A stretch of DNA of 39,663 bases, taken from Geminisphaera colitermitum TAV2 (GTDB lineage: Bacteria; Verrucomicrobiota; Verrucomicrobiia; Opitutales; Opitutaceae). Shown here one piece after another: positions 30,432 to 38,680 of this stretch (positions are counted from its first letter, which is position 1; each line of letters starts with the position of its first letter). The stretch covers positions 1 to 39,663 of the forward strand of contig NZ_ABEA03000167.1 of NCBI RefSeq assembly GCF_000171235.2, written 5' to 3'. The position numbers were made by a program, and so were the translations under genes. The notes under the pieces were generated by a model. It worked only from the letters and a program-made list of their open reading frames with translations, had not been told where the DNA came from and made no database searches.

Positions 30432-32003
30432 TTATGATTTGCGATGGCGGACGTTGGCGAGGAGGAGGGCGCCGAACGCAAAAAGCGCGGCGGTGATTGC
30501 GGGTTCGGGGATCGTGGGGGCTGTGGAGGAAATGAGTTGGATGGAGTTGGCGTTGATTTGGAGTGTGTAGTTCGCGGTATAGTCGGCGCCAGTGAAGGTG
30601 ATGAGGTTGGCCGGGTTGCCGCCGGTGATGTTGCCTGTGACGCTGAGGAGGGTGAGGTTCGAGGCACCTGCCTGACCAAAGCCGTCAAGGGCGGTGAGGT
30701 CAAAGGTGAGCGTTCCGCCAAGGGCGAGATCGCCGTTGACAACCAGGGAATCGGAGGCGGTTTGCGTGGCGCCGAGGTCAAACTTGACGGTGACGCTCGC
30801 GCCGAGGGCAAGGTTGGCATTGATGGTAAATGCGGCGGTGACCGGGGTGGATGCGGAGATGTCGCCGATCTGGAGTGTGGCATTGTCGGCAAGTGTGACG
30901 TTGCGGTTGATGGAGCCGGTGCCGCCGAGGGTGCCGGTGGATGCAACGTTGACGGCGGCGTTACCGGCGGCAGCGAGGGTGCCGTTGATGAGGAGGGTGC
31001 CGGCATTGACGGTGGTGTCTCCTTTGTAGGTGTGCACGGCGGTGCTGTTGGAGAGGGCAACGGTGCCGTCGCCGGTTTTGACAATGCTGCCGTTGCCAGT
31101 GGCGGTTTCGAGGTCGGTGATGTTGCCGGTGATGTTTACTCGACCGTCGGTGGCGGCAGTAAGGTTGAGGGTGACGTTCTGGACGTCGTTCGCCAAACGC
31201 ATGTGTTTGAAAGAGGAGGTGTGCGCGGTGTTGCCACCTACGGTGTAGGTGTGCGCGGTGCCGGTGGAAGCGGCGAGGACGATGGTGTTGTTCACGGCGA
31301 CGGCGGCTTCGGTGAGGACGGTAAGCGTGCGATTGCTGGTGCTGGTCTGGCCGAGGTTGAGTTGGCGTCCGTCAGAGCCGAAGGCGTTGTTGGCTTTGAT
31401 TTTCAGGGTGCCGTTTGAGAGGCGTGTGGGGGCGTCGTAGGAGTTCTGGCTTTCGATGATGTAGGTGCCTGCGCCGATGTATTCTACGAGGGTGGCGGAT
31501 CCGCTGATTGTGCCGGCGAGGGTGATTGAGCGCACGTCGTTGTTGGCGTTGAAGGTAACGTTGTTACCATTGAGGTTGATGGCGCCGAGTTTCATCGCGC
31601 CTGATGTGGTGGCAAAGCGGGTCGTGCCGTAGAGTTTGATGTCGGCATTGATGGTGAACAGTCCGCTGCTGCTGTTGGTGACAGCGTTGTTGGAGCCGTT
31701 GCCGTAAATGGATAGGATTTTGCCAGCGGTGCTGTTGATGGTGAAGGCCGTAGTGCCGGACTTGGTGAGAGTTTTGAGGGTGAAATCTTCATCGAGTTCG
31801 ATGGTGGGGCGGAGGGTGCCAGCAAGGGTGATGTCGGTGTCGGCGGCGCTGGCCGGAGCGGTGTCGTTGTTCCAATTGGCGGCGGTTGACCAGTTGGCGT
31901 TGTCAGCGCTGCCGCCGTCCCATGTGGATGAGGCGGCACCGAGGCGCACGGCGGCGGCGAGGATGACGAGCAGGGCAAGGCAGGTTGTCTTGGAGGTGTT
32001 CAT
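30432..32003 (-). CDS. Autotransporter-strand repeat protein with PEP-CTERM anchor
   Basis: The 523-residue protein has a signal peptide (MNTSKTTCLALLVILAAAVR) and an opening segment typical of these proteins (TWDGGSADNANWSTAANWNN). It continues with beta-strand repeats including NGSIVKTGDGTVALSNSTAV and YKGDTTVNAGTLLINGTLAA, the autotransporter-associated repeat (PATR). It ends with IPEPAITAALFAFGALLLAN followed by VRHRKS, a PEP-CTERM signal with Ile in place of Val. It is a probable surface-displayed solenoid, perhaps for glycan binding. It is 86 nt downstream of the regulator gene and heads the minus-strand chain to pseudopilin, esterase and isomerase. Confidence 0.9.
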   Translation of the reverse strand: MNTSKTTCLALLVILAAAVRLGAASSTWDGGSADNANWSTAANWNNDTAPASAADTDITLAGTLRPTIELDEDFTLKTLTKSGTTAFTINSTAGKILSIYGNGSNNAVTNSSSGLFTINADIKLYGTTRFATTSGAMKLGAINLNGNNVTFNANNDVRSITLAGTISGSATLVEYIGAGTYIIESQNSYDAPTRLSNGTLKIKANNAFGSDGRQLNLGQTSTSNRTLTVLTEAAVAVNNTIVLAASTGTAHTYTVGGNTAHTSSFKHMRLANDVQNVTLNLTAATDGRVNITGNITDLETATGNGSIVKTGDGTVALSNSTAVHTYKGDTTVNAGTLLINGTLAAAGNAAVNVASTGTLGGTGSINRNVTLADNATLQIGDISASTPVTAAFTINANLALGASVTVKFDLGATQTASDSLVVNGDLALGGTLTFDLTALDGFGQAGASNLTLLSVTGNITGGNPANLITFTGADYTANYTLQINANSIQLISSTAPTIPEPAITAALFAFGALLLANVRHRKS

Positions 32004-32089
32004 GGCGGTTGTTTGTAACTGAGGTTTGGATACGAAGAAAAACGAGGCGTTGACAGGGGAAGGACAGGGGGGGGGGGGGGGAGGGGGCG

Positions 32090-33247
32090 TCAGCCGGCGC
32101 TGTTGCGCACGACAAGTTCACCGCGGAGGGGAATGTCGAGAGGAGGAACGGGTGTGTCGCCGAGGAGATTGTTGAGAAGATCGAAGGAGTGTTCACCCAT
32201 CTGCTCGAAGGGGACGCGATAGGTGGTGAGCGGGACGGGTGCGGTGGCGGCAATCTCGAAGTCGTCAATGCCCACAACCTTGAGATCGCGGGGCACCTCG
32301 CGCCCGAGAGCGCGGGCGGCGCGAATCATGCCAACGGCTAGAAAATCGCTGGCACACACAACGCCTTCGACGTCGGGGTGGCGCTGGAGATAAAGGCGGG
32401 CAATGCGCTCGGGCTCGGCGAGCGGGTCGCCGAAATTGGGCTGCATCTCGGCATCGCGGTGCGCGAGGGCGCTGGCGACGTCGGCAAGACCGGCTTCCTC
32501 CATGGCGCGACTGTATCCAGTGTGTTTGGCTTGGGCGACGGGAATCCAGGCTTGGTTGGCGAGAAAGCCGACTTTGCGCAGTCCTTTTTCGAGAAGGTGG
32601 CGCGTCATGGTGTGGCCGGCGTGAAAACCATCGAGAACGACGCCGGGGCGGCGCATGGCGGTCATGCTCATGGTGACGAGCACAATGGGAAAACGGCAGG
32701 AAAGAAGCATCTGCGCATAATAAACGTAATCCTTGGGCGTGAGGACGACGGGAAGCAGGACAGCGCCCTTGACGTCGAATTCGCCGAGGCGACCGACGGC
32801 CTCTGCCTCGCGCCGAAAATCGGTGCCGGTGGAGAGCATGACTGTCTGACGGCGTGCGCGGTGGGCGGCGGTCTGAAAGCCTGTCATGATACGGCGGATA
32901 CCTTCATGCTGGTCGCTCGGGTAGATGAAAGCGCAGGCGTCGAGTGAGAGGGCGGGTGCCGATTTGCCGGGCGAGGAGCGGAGCACACGGGTGCCTGCGC
33001 GTGTCTTGCGCTCGACCCAGCCTTCGTGCGCGAGCCAGGCGAGCGCCTTGCCAATGGTGGAACGTCCGCATTCGAGTTCGTCGGCCAGTTCCATTTCGGT
33101 GGGAATTTGTGTGCCCACGGGCCAGATGCCGCTCGTGATGCGGTTTTCCAGAATGTCGTAAACCGCTTTCAGCTTGGTCTGGCTGGCAGGCGGTGCGAAT
33201 GCTGAAGGGGCATCTGAAGTGGTGGTGGTGGCGGCGTCAGGTGTCAT
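32090..33247 (-). CDS. GntR-type HTH / LacI-type sugar-binding hybrid transcriptional regulator
   Basis: The N-terminal domain is a GntR winged helix (LKAVYDILENRITSGIWPVG, TQIPTEMELADELECGRSTI, GKALAWLAHEGWVERKTRAG). From about residue 105 a periplasmic-binding-protein-like effector domain follows (YPSDQHEGIRRIMTGFQTAA, VVLDGFHAGHTMTRHLLEKG, GVVCASDFLAVGMIRAARAL, LKVVGIDDFEIAATAPVPLT, TYRVPFEQMGEHSFDLLNNL), as in LacI/XylR repressors. This fusion type (AraR-like) is common in Opitutaceae sugar loci. The ATG at 33,247 gives 385 residues; an extension to 33,337 is in AT-rich promoter DNA and is rejected. The gene is divergent from the beta-helix protein and upstream of the PEP-CTERM/esterase chain, so it probably controls both by binding the palindromes at 33,305-33,338. 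Confidence 0.9.
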   Translation of the reverse strand: MTPDAATTTTSDAPSAFAPPASQTKLKAVYDILENRITSGIWPVGTQIPTEMELADELECGRSTIGKALAWLAHEGWVERKTRAGTRVLRSSPGKSAPALSLDACAFIYPSDQHEGIRRIMTGFQTAAHRARRQTVMLSTGTDFRREAEAVGRLGEFDVKGAVLLPVVLTPKDYVYYAQMLLSCRFPIVLVTMSMTAMRRPGVVLDGFHAGHTMTRHLLEKGLRKVGFLANQAWIPVAQAKHTGYSRAMEEAGLADVASALAHRDAEMQPNFGDPLAEPERIARLYLQRHPDVEGVVCASDFLAVGMIRAARALGREVPRDLKVVGIDDFEIAATAPVPLTTYRVPFEQMGEHSFDLLNNLLGDTPVPPLDIPLRGELVVRNSAG

Positions 33248-33304
33248 GGAGCGAGAAAAAGAAATTATGGGAGAAGCAAAGGCGATTTTTGATCGATTTG
33301 ATAC

Positions 33305-33338
33305 ACAAAATATATTTTGTTTGCTTGAAACAAGCAAA
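33305..33338. promoter_or_regulatory. Two adjoining palindromes, candidate operator of the divergent promoter
   Basis: ACAAAATATATTTTGT (33,305-33,320) is a perfect 16-bp palindrome, and TTTGCTTGAAACAAGCAAA (33,320-33,338) is a perfect inverted repeat with 8-bp arms. They abut in the AT-rich 247-bp gap between the GntR/LacI regulator and the divergent beta-helix gene. The second resembles the short dyad sites used by such regulators. Confidence 0.6.
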
Positions 33339-33494
33339 AATATTTAAAAATCGACTATTATTACGTAATTCCTTTATATTTCGATTGTTATTATGATATA
33401 AATTATATTTAATCATCAATTTTTTAGCATCCTGAATGGTTGGAAATATCTGTTTTCACTTGATTTGTTACGACAAATGAAATTGGAGTGGGAA

Positions 33495-35102
33495 ATGATT
33501 CAGCATTACCTCAGTCCACGAAATCTGGCTTCAATGACGACCGCTCTCGCCCTGACATTCTTTCCCGGACTTGTTCCAGCCCGGGAAGAAGACGGAGTCG
33601 CCGATATCGCAGCGGTGGATACGATCATCCCCGAGCACGGCAAATATACCACGGCTTACATGAGTGACTGGTCGAAGTTGCCAACCGGCGACAAAATCCC
33701 GCGAAGGGATCCAGCGGGCATCGAATTCAAACCTGTAGTGGGAGAAACGATGCGGCGGGAATGGGCGAATCAGGAAAAGGTTTATCTGGCCGATCTTGAG
33801 TTGCGAGTCACTTGGGAGGCGAAAAAGAGCAACAAAAGGACCACGACGTTGTTTCGCATCATTGATTGCAAGGAGGTCATCATCGAAAATCTGGCGATTA
33901 TTCAGAGTGACCCTGATTTTCGTGGTTACCACACCATCGCCATCGAAGGCGCGGATCGCGTGATCATCCGCAATCTTTATCTGGCCGGCACGGTGCAGTC
34001 GCATCACCTGCGTCTCGAAGGTTGCAAGGACATCCTGATCGACAATGTCGAGATTGCCGGGGTCGATTATTTGGGCAATGGCAGGACGCGTGTTGGCGGC
34101 GGCATCTGGATCAACAACGGCGCGACAGGCACGGCTTCCTCGCCGATGGGGCTGACGGGGCTCTGGATACCGCCCGAGCATGTACGTATGCCCGGCTGGC
34201 AGATTGTGCAAAATTGTTATTTCCACGGCGGCTTGGAGAGTGATGGTGGCGACTGGCGCAATCAGGACGCGCTGCTGATCCATCATCCGGGCAACGGCGT
34301 GCTGTTTAATTGTGTAGTGGAAAATTGGTTTCACCCGCCGATGGATGGTGGCTTCGATCTCTCCTACCGGCGCACCGAACCGGAGTATCAGGACAAGTTT
34401 TTCCGCATTGAACGCAATGTCGTGCGCAACGTGACGTTTGGAATAAAAACCCCGGCGCGTTCGCCTGGTCCCAATGTGCTGTTTTTTGCCAACAACCTTT
34501 TGGTCAACTCCCAACTGGCCGACTACCACAACGGTGCTGCCAATGATGTCTATTACGTCCACAACACCTATATTTACGATACGGACCAGGCTCCGCCTGC
34601 GCTGCGCGAAATGGCCCAGCGGGGAGCATCGGGCTACGCGAGTTTGTGGCGTTACAGCGCGCTCTCCGTGCTCTCCAACTCGCTGCTCTACAAACCCTCC
34701 GGTCCGTTCACTTTGTTTTACGGCAACCACATGGGGCAGCCTGACAAATATCTGTATTTAAAACCTGACTACAATGTTTATGCACTCGGTTCGGCCAAGC
34801 CCATTTGGTATCGGAATTCCAGTGACGGTGTGAAGTTCAAAACTCTGGATGACTGGCGCAATGCCACCGGGACGGATGGGCATAGCGCATTCGTGAATGC
34901 GAGCGCAGTGCAGTTTGTTGACTATGCAAAAGGCGACTACCGCTTGCGCTCCAATCCCGCACCCACGCCGGATACGCTTACCACACGTTACCTGAGCCCC
35001 GCCGATGCCCGGATGCGCGTGGACCGTGATTTTTATGGCAAATCACGAAGTGCGTCCGACGTGATGGGGTTGTCACCGGGGGCGTTTTGTGTGGAAAAAT
35101 AG
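33495..35102 (+). CDS. Secreted right-handed beta-helix protein, possible polysaccharide lyase or hydrolase
   Basis: After a signal-like start (LASMTTALALTFFPGLVPA) the protein shows a pectate-lyase-like beta-helix: LFRIIDCKEVIIENLAIIQS, HTIAIEGADRVIIRNLYLAG, HHLRLEGCKDILIDNVEIAG, WQIVQNCYFHGGLESDGGDW, NGVLFNCVVENWF, FFRIERNVVRNVTFGIKTPA. Such parallel-beta-helix proteins include polysaccharide lyases and glycoside hydrolases, but I cannot identify catalytic residues. The ATG at 33,495 is preferred because GGAG lies 6 nt upstream, one of the very few Shine-Dalgarno-like sites here; the frame is open back to 33,465 (TTG) and has an ATG at 33,477. It is divergent from the GntR/LacI regulator. 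A 16-C tract and AC repeat follow the gene. Confidence 0.85.
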   Translation: MIQHYLSPRNLASMTTALALTFFPGLVPAREEDGVADIAAVDTIIPEHGKYTTAYMSDWSKLPTGDKIPRRDPAGIEFKPVVGETMRREWANQEKVYLADLELRVTWEAKKSNKRTTTLFRIIDCKEVIIENLAIIQSDPDFRGYHTIAIEGADRVIIRNLYLAGTVQSHHLRLEGCKDILIDNVEIAGVDYLGNGRTRVGGGIWINNGATGTASSPMGLTGLWIPPEHVRMPGWQIVQNCYFHGGLESDGGDWRNQDALLIHHPGNGVLFNCVVENWFHPPMDGGFDLSYRRTEPEYQDKFFRIERNVVRNVTFGIKTPARSPGPNVLFFANNLLVNSQLADYHNGAANDVYYVHNTYIYDTDQAPPALREMAQRGASGYASLWRYSALSVLSNSLLYKPSGPFTLFYGNHMGQPDKYLYLKPDYNVYALGSAKPIWYRNSSDGVKFKTLDDWRNATGTDGHSAFVNASAVQFVDYAKGDYRLRSNPAPTPDTLTTRYLSPADARMRVDRDFYGKSRSASDVMGLSPGAFCVEK

Positions 35103-35120
35103 CGCGTCAGTCTCTCTCCT

Positions 35121-35144
35121 CCCCCCCCCCCCCCCCACACACAC
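35121..35144. repeat. Poly-C tract followed by AC dinucleotides
   Basis: Sixteen C (35,121-35,136) are followed by ACACACAC. The same compound motif occurs at 3,278-3,296 (11 C plus ACACACAC), and inverted at about 35,838-35,859 (TGTGTGG then C and 11 G). All three are outside genes. Confidence 0.7.
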
Positions 35145-35184
35145 GTCACACTGTGTCATAGGCGTCGGCAACTGCTCATGAGAC

Positions 35185-35811
35185 TTACTGGCTGACGTTG
35201 TCCGGGATGACTACGCAAGCCATGCCGGCGGCTCGGGCGGCTTGAATCCCGGCGGCGCTGTCCTCGAACACAAGGCATTCGCCGGGCGCGATTCCGAGTC
35301 GCGTCGCGGCAACCAGAAAGGCATCGGGGTGCGGCTTCCCGCGTTCATAATCCCCGGCGCAAACCACCACGTCAAAAAGGTCATCAACTCCAACCGCAGC
35401 CAGTGTCGGACGCACAATGCTGTGACGTCCGCCAGATGCCACGGCAATTGGACGGCCTCGCTCATGCAGGTTTCTCGCGATGGCTACAACAGGGGCGATG
35501 GGGCTTATGCCGCCTTCGTCCAGGAGTTCGCAAAAATATCGGTCGCGGCGTTCCATCGTCTCGTTTGCGTCGAGATTCAAATTCCAGAGTTGGTTGATTG
35601 TATCAACAATTTCACGACAGGAGCGTCCTCCCCAGGTGTGAAAGAGTTCGCGGGATAATGCGTTCCCTGCCTCCGCCGCGACTCGGGCCCAGGAGCGATG
35701 GTGAGCGGGCATGGTGTCGGCCAGTGTTCCGTCACAATCAAAGATGTAGGCGGCGTAATCGTGGTCTGGGAGTTCGATTTTCATTCGCTGTCCAGCGTCC
35801 GGAATTTTCAT
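35185..35811 (-). CDS. HAD-superfamily phosphatase / beta-phosphoglucomutase-like
   Basis: The 208-residue protein has all four HAD motifs: AYIFDCDGTLADTMPAHHRSW (motif I with nucleophile Asp), AVASGGRHSIV (motif II), the Lys in ERGKPHPDAFLVAA (motif III) and CLVFEDSAAGIQAARAAGM (motif IV). The helical cap between motifs I and II (about 75 residues) makes it subclass IA, like beta-phosphoglucomutase and 2-deoxyglucose-6-phosphatase. The substrate is probably a sugar phosphate, unproven. A second ATG at 35,784 (MKIELPDHDY) would give a shorter N-terminus closer to family length and may be the true start. It lies downstream of the phosphoesterase fusion gene (54-nt gap containing an 11-G tract), so may be transcribed separately upstream of nothing else on this strand. 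Confidence 0.9.
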   Translation of the reverse strand: MKIPDAGQRMKIELPDHDYAAYIFDCDGTLADTMPAHHRSWARVAAEAGNALSRELFHTWGGRSCREIVDTINQLWNLNLDANETMERRDRYFCELLDEGGISPIAPVVAIARNLHERGRPIAVASGGRHSIVRPTLAAVGVDDLFDVVVCAGDYERGKPHPDAFLVAATRLGIAPGECLVFEDSAAGIQAARAAGMACVVIPDNVSQ

Positions 35812-35865
35812 CTGCTTGTCCAGATGCCGTTCATGCCATGTGTGTGGCGGGGGGGGGGGCAGATT

Positions 35866-38445
35866 TTACTTGATGGTTGAGAGGGTGCGCCAGCTCAGGA
35901 GGGCTTGGTCGCGTTCGCGGACTTCGATCAGGAGAGGAAAGGGAGGGCGGGCAACGGCGTGCATCGTGTCGGCAAGAGTAGCAAGCAAACCGGTGTAGTT
36001 GATTCGGCCTGACGCGAGATCGGTGATGGCTTGGTGGTTCTGGCTGCGTCCGTCGGGGTGCGTGACGACTTGGTGGATGTGCGCGAGTTGGAGATAGGGG
36101 GCGATGTGGTGCAGCCAGTCAGCGATGCCGTGGTGTTGCGAGATGTGGACGTCGGCAGCGGCGTGGCCGGCATCAAAAATGATGCCGACGCGGTTGAGGT
36201 CGGCGGGGGCGTGTCCGACGGCGGCCAGGCGGTGGCGCAGGGTTTTGATGAGATGGGTAAGGTGCCAGGGGCGCGTGCCGAGTGTCTCGGCACCGGGAGG
36301 ACTGACTTTTTTGTTATAGACGTTTTCGAAACTGATTTGCGCGCCCATGGCGAGGGCGCGGGTGGCGAGATTTTGACAGGTGGCCAGGCAGGCGCGGGTC
36401 CAGGGGGTGTCAAGAAATCCGCCGTCATTGGAAAATAGATACGAGGCGGGAACGTTGGGGAGATGGAGCGTGAGGTCGTCGAGGCGGGCGGCGGCAGCCC
36501 AGTGGAGCCAGGGGGCGTAGTCGTCGAGGTCGGGGTTGGGGTTTTCGAGTGGGTGGGGGAAATTGGGCAGGTGGAGTGAGAGATATCCGCCGGGAATGGT
36601 GCGGCGGTAGTCGGCAATGAGTTGGAGTTCGTCGGGGGTGGGTTCGTCGCGCGTGTGGTTGTAGTGGAATTGCAGGGCGGGGATTTTTTCGTCGATGATG
36701 GTGCGCAGGAGCGTGGGGGCGTCGCCGCGAAAGGCGATTCCGATGGGGAAGCGTCCGGCGATGGGCGCGGGCGAGTGGACGAATTGCGCGGGCGCGGCGT
36801 GGCGCGTGATTGCGATGGCAGGGGGAGGGGAGAGGGGGTTGTCGGGTGTGGCGGGCGGCCAGTCGATGCAGAGGAATTCGGGACGGGTGTGGCAGACTTT
36901 AAGGGCATCAAGGCCGGCGCAAATGACGACGCGAAGGTTGCCGTTGTTGTAGTCGGCAGGGTTGTGACGGTGGCCGCATATCCAAGTTGTGGATACAGGG
37001 GATGTGGCAAGGCGGGCAACGAGTTCGGGATTGGTGGTTTCGGGGTGAAAGTGGGCAAAGACGAGGCAGGGCGTTTGGTCGGCGGGGTGTTGGGCGAGTT
37101 GGGTGAGAAGGGTTTCGAGAGAGGCGTTGGCTTCGGTCTGGTCGCTGGTGGCGAGGAGGAAAATACGTGGAATGAGTTGCACGCAGCCACGAGTGAGTGC
37201 GGGCGGTGGAGTGGAGGCGGCGGGGAGGGAGGGGAGGGTGAATGCGGGGCCTTCTTTGTTGCCGGGGAGGTAGTGGGCGGGGATGTCAGTGATGCCGAGG
37301 GCGGTCCAGAAGGCGGTGATTTCGTCTGCGTCTGGGTGCTGGATGATGTCGCCGCCGAGGATGAGGTGATCGGGAGCGATGGCCCGAATTTGCCGGGCAC
37401 ACCAGGCGATGACGCGGCGGGTGACGGCAGGTATGGGAAGGGCGATGTGCGGGTCGCTGAGAAACACGAAGCGCCGGTTGCCAGGAGGGGAGCGGAGGGC
37501 GGTGGGCGAAGGTTGTTGCATGGTAACGGGGTCGGTGGGGACGAAACGGCGTTGGTGGAATTGGCGGCGGTGGGCGACGAGGGTGGGGAGGGAATGCGGC
37601 GTGGTGTGGTCGAGCGCGGGGTCGATGGTTCGCAGGTCGTGGTCGTAGGTGCGGAGGGTGAGGTGGTCGGGGGCGAGATCGAGGATGCGACTGTGGCGGT
37701 GGGCGTCGCGGGCGTAGGTGCGCGAGGCGGTGCCGGTGTGCACGTAGTGGACGCCGAGGCGTTGGCTGAGGGAGTCTCGGTAGTGGTGGCCGAGGTGGTT
37801 GTGCCCGGAAAACCAGAAGAGGATGTTGGGGTTCTCCCAGATGATTTGCTGGATGGCGCCGGGGGTGTGGTTTTGGTTAATGTGGGCGTTGCCGACGCGG
37901 GCGTGGAGTTCGGGCATGACCATGAGGCCGCTGCCAATGGGCGGGGCGTGGCCGATCATGAGGATGGGGTTGTCGGCGAGGCGGGTGAGTTGGGCGCGCC
38001 ACCAATCGAGTTGCGCGTCGTCGATGACGATTTCGTTTTTGTTGACGGTGTTTTGACGCCAGCGGGTGTTGTCGAGGCCGATGATGGCGAGGGTGTTGTG
38101 TTCGATGACGAAGCCGGCGGTGGTGTCGGGGCGTCCGAGCGCGGTGCGCATCATGCGGACGGCGTCGGGGTCGGTGGTGAATTCGTGGGATTGGAGGTCG
38201 TGGTTGCCGATGATGGAGGCAAAGGGGGCGGTGAGCGCGCCGGGACTGGTGAGGAGGGCAAGGGCGTCGGTGGTGCCGGTGGCGGTGCCCATGACGTGGC
38301 CGCCGGTGAGGTCGCCAACGCAGAGAACGAGGTCGGGGGCGAGGGAGTTGATGTCGGGAATGATTTCGTCGCGCCAGAGTGTGTGTTCGTCGGGGGAAAT
38401 GTGCGGGTCACCGAGGATGACGATGCGGCGGAGGGGGAGAGTCAT
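35866..38445 (-). CDS. Tandem calcineurin-like phosphoesterase fused to a xylose-isomerase-like TIM barrel
   Basis: This 859-residue protein has three domains. Domain 1 (about 1-275) is a metallophosphoesterase with VILGDPHISPDE, LVLCVGDLTGG, ASIIGNHDLQ, LMIGHAPPIG and FWFSGHNHLGHH. Domain 2 (about 325-535) repeats the fold with VFLSDPHIALP, LILGGDIIQHPD, LPGNKEGPAF, LVFAHFHPETTN and TWICGHRHNPADYN; the GNHD motif has become GNKE. Domain 3 (about 560-850) is a sugar-phosphate isomerase/epimerase barrel: PIGIAFRGDAPTLLRTIIDE, AQISFENVYNKKVSPPG, VGIIFDAGHAAADVHISQHH. I know no characterised protein with this order. It has no signal peptide, so it is likely cytoplasmic, perhaps cleaving a sugar phosphodiester and isomerising the product. 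The frame is continuous. Confidence 0.85.
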   Translation of the reverse strand: MTLPLRRIVILGDPHISPDEHTLWRDEIIPDINSLAPDLVLCVGDLTGGHVMGTATGTTDALALLTSPGALTAPFASIIGNHDLQSHEFTTDPDAVRMMRTALGRPDTTAGFVIEHNTLAIIGLDNTRWRQNTVNKNEIVIDDAQLDWWRAQLTRLADNPILMIGHAPPIGSGLMVMPELHARVGNAHINQNHTPGAIQQIIWENPNILFWFSGHNHLGHHYRDSLSQRLGVHYVHTGTASRTYARDAHRHSRILDLAPDHLTLRTYDHDLRTIDPALDHTTPHSLPTLVAHRRQFHQRRFVPTDPVTMQQPSPTALRSPPGNRRFVFLSDPHIALPIPAVTRRVIAWCARQIRAIAPDHLILGGDIIQHPDADEITAFWTALGITDIPAHYLPGNKEGPAFTLPSLPAASTPPPALTRGCVQLIPRIFLLATSDQTEANASLETLLTQLAQHPADQTPCLVFAHFHPETTNPELVARLATSPVSTTWICGHRHNPADYNNGNLRVVICAGLDALKVCHTRPEFLCIDWPPATPDNPLSPPPAIAITRHAAPAQFVHSPAPIAGRFPIGIAFRGDAPTLLRTIIDEKIPALQFHYNHTRDEPTPDELQLIADYRRTIPGGYLSLHLPNFPHPLENPNPDLDDYAPWLHWAAAARLDDLTLHLPNVPASYLFSNDGGFLDTPWTRACLATCQNLATRALAMGAQISFENVYNKKVSPPGAETLGTRPWHLTHLIKTLRHRLAAVGHAPADLNRVGIIFDAGHAAADVHISQHHGIADWLHHIAPYLQLAHIHQVVTHPDGRSQNHQAITDLASGRINYTGLLATLADTMHAVARPPFPLLIEVRERDQALLSWRTLSTIK

Positions 38446-38590
38446 GGTATGGCGTGGGAGAAGGGGGGGGGGGGGGGAGGGGAGGCAGAGCGAAAACCGA
38501 AATCACGGATGTCGGTTGGCTGTGCCAAAGCCATGGATGGAAGATGGATGATATGGATGGACTGAGCCCAAACCGAAGGTCCCAAACCGT

Positions 38591-38680
38591 AACCGCGAAT
38601 GGACGCGAATGATCGCGAATAAAACCAATGAATCCGTCGTCTCTGTCTTCATTCGCGTTTATTAGCGTTCATTCGTGGTT
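38591..38680. repeat. CGCGAATGAACGCGAATAA-type inverted repeat
   Basis: The left arm (AACCGCGAATGGACGCGAAT...) and right arm (...TAGCGTTCATTCGTGGTT) are imperfect reverse complements around a ~25-nt loop. The right arm overlaps the last codons of the phosphoesterase gene ending at 38,662, so the repeat supplies that protein's terminal residues (TTNER). Confidence 0.72.

Noticed and set aside
36622-38565. 647-residue plus-strand frame
   Set aside because: It is the antisense shadow of the phosphoesterase fusion gene; Gly/Val/Glu-rich without motifs.
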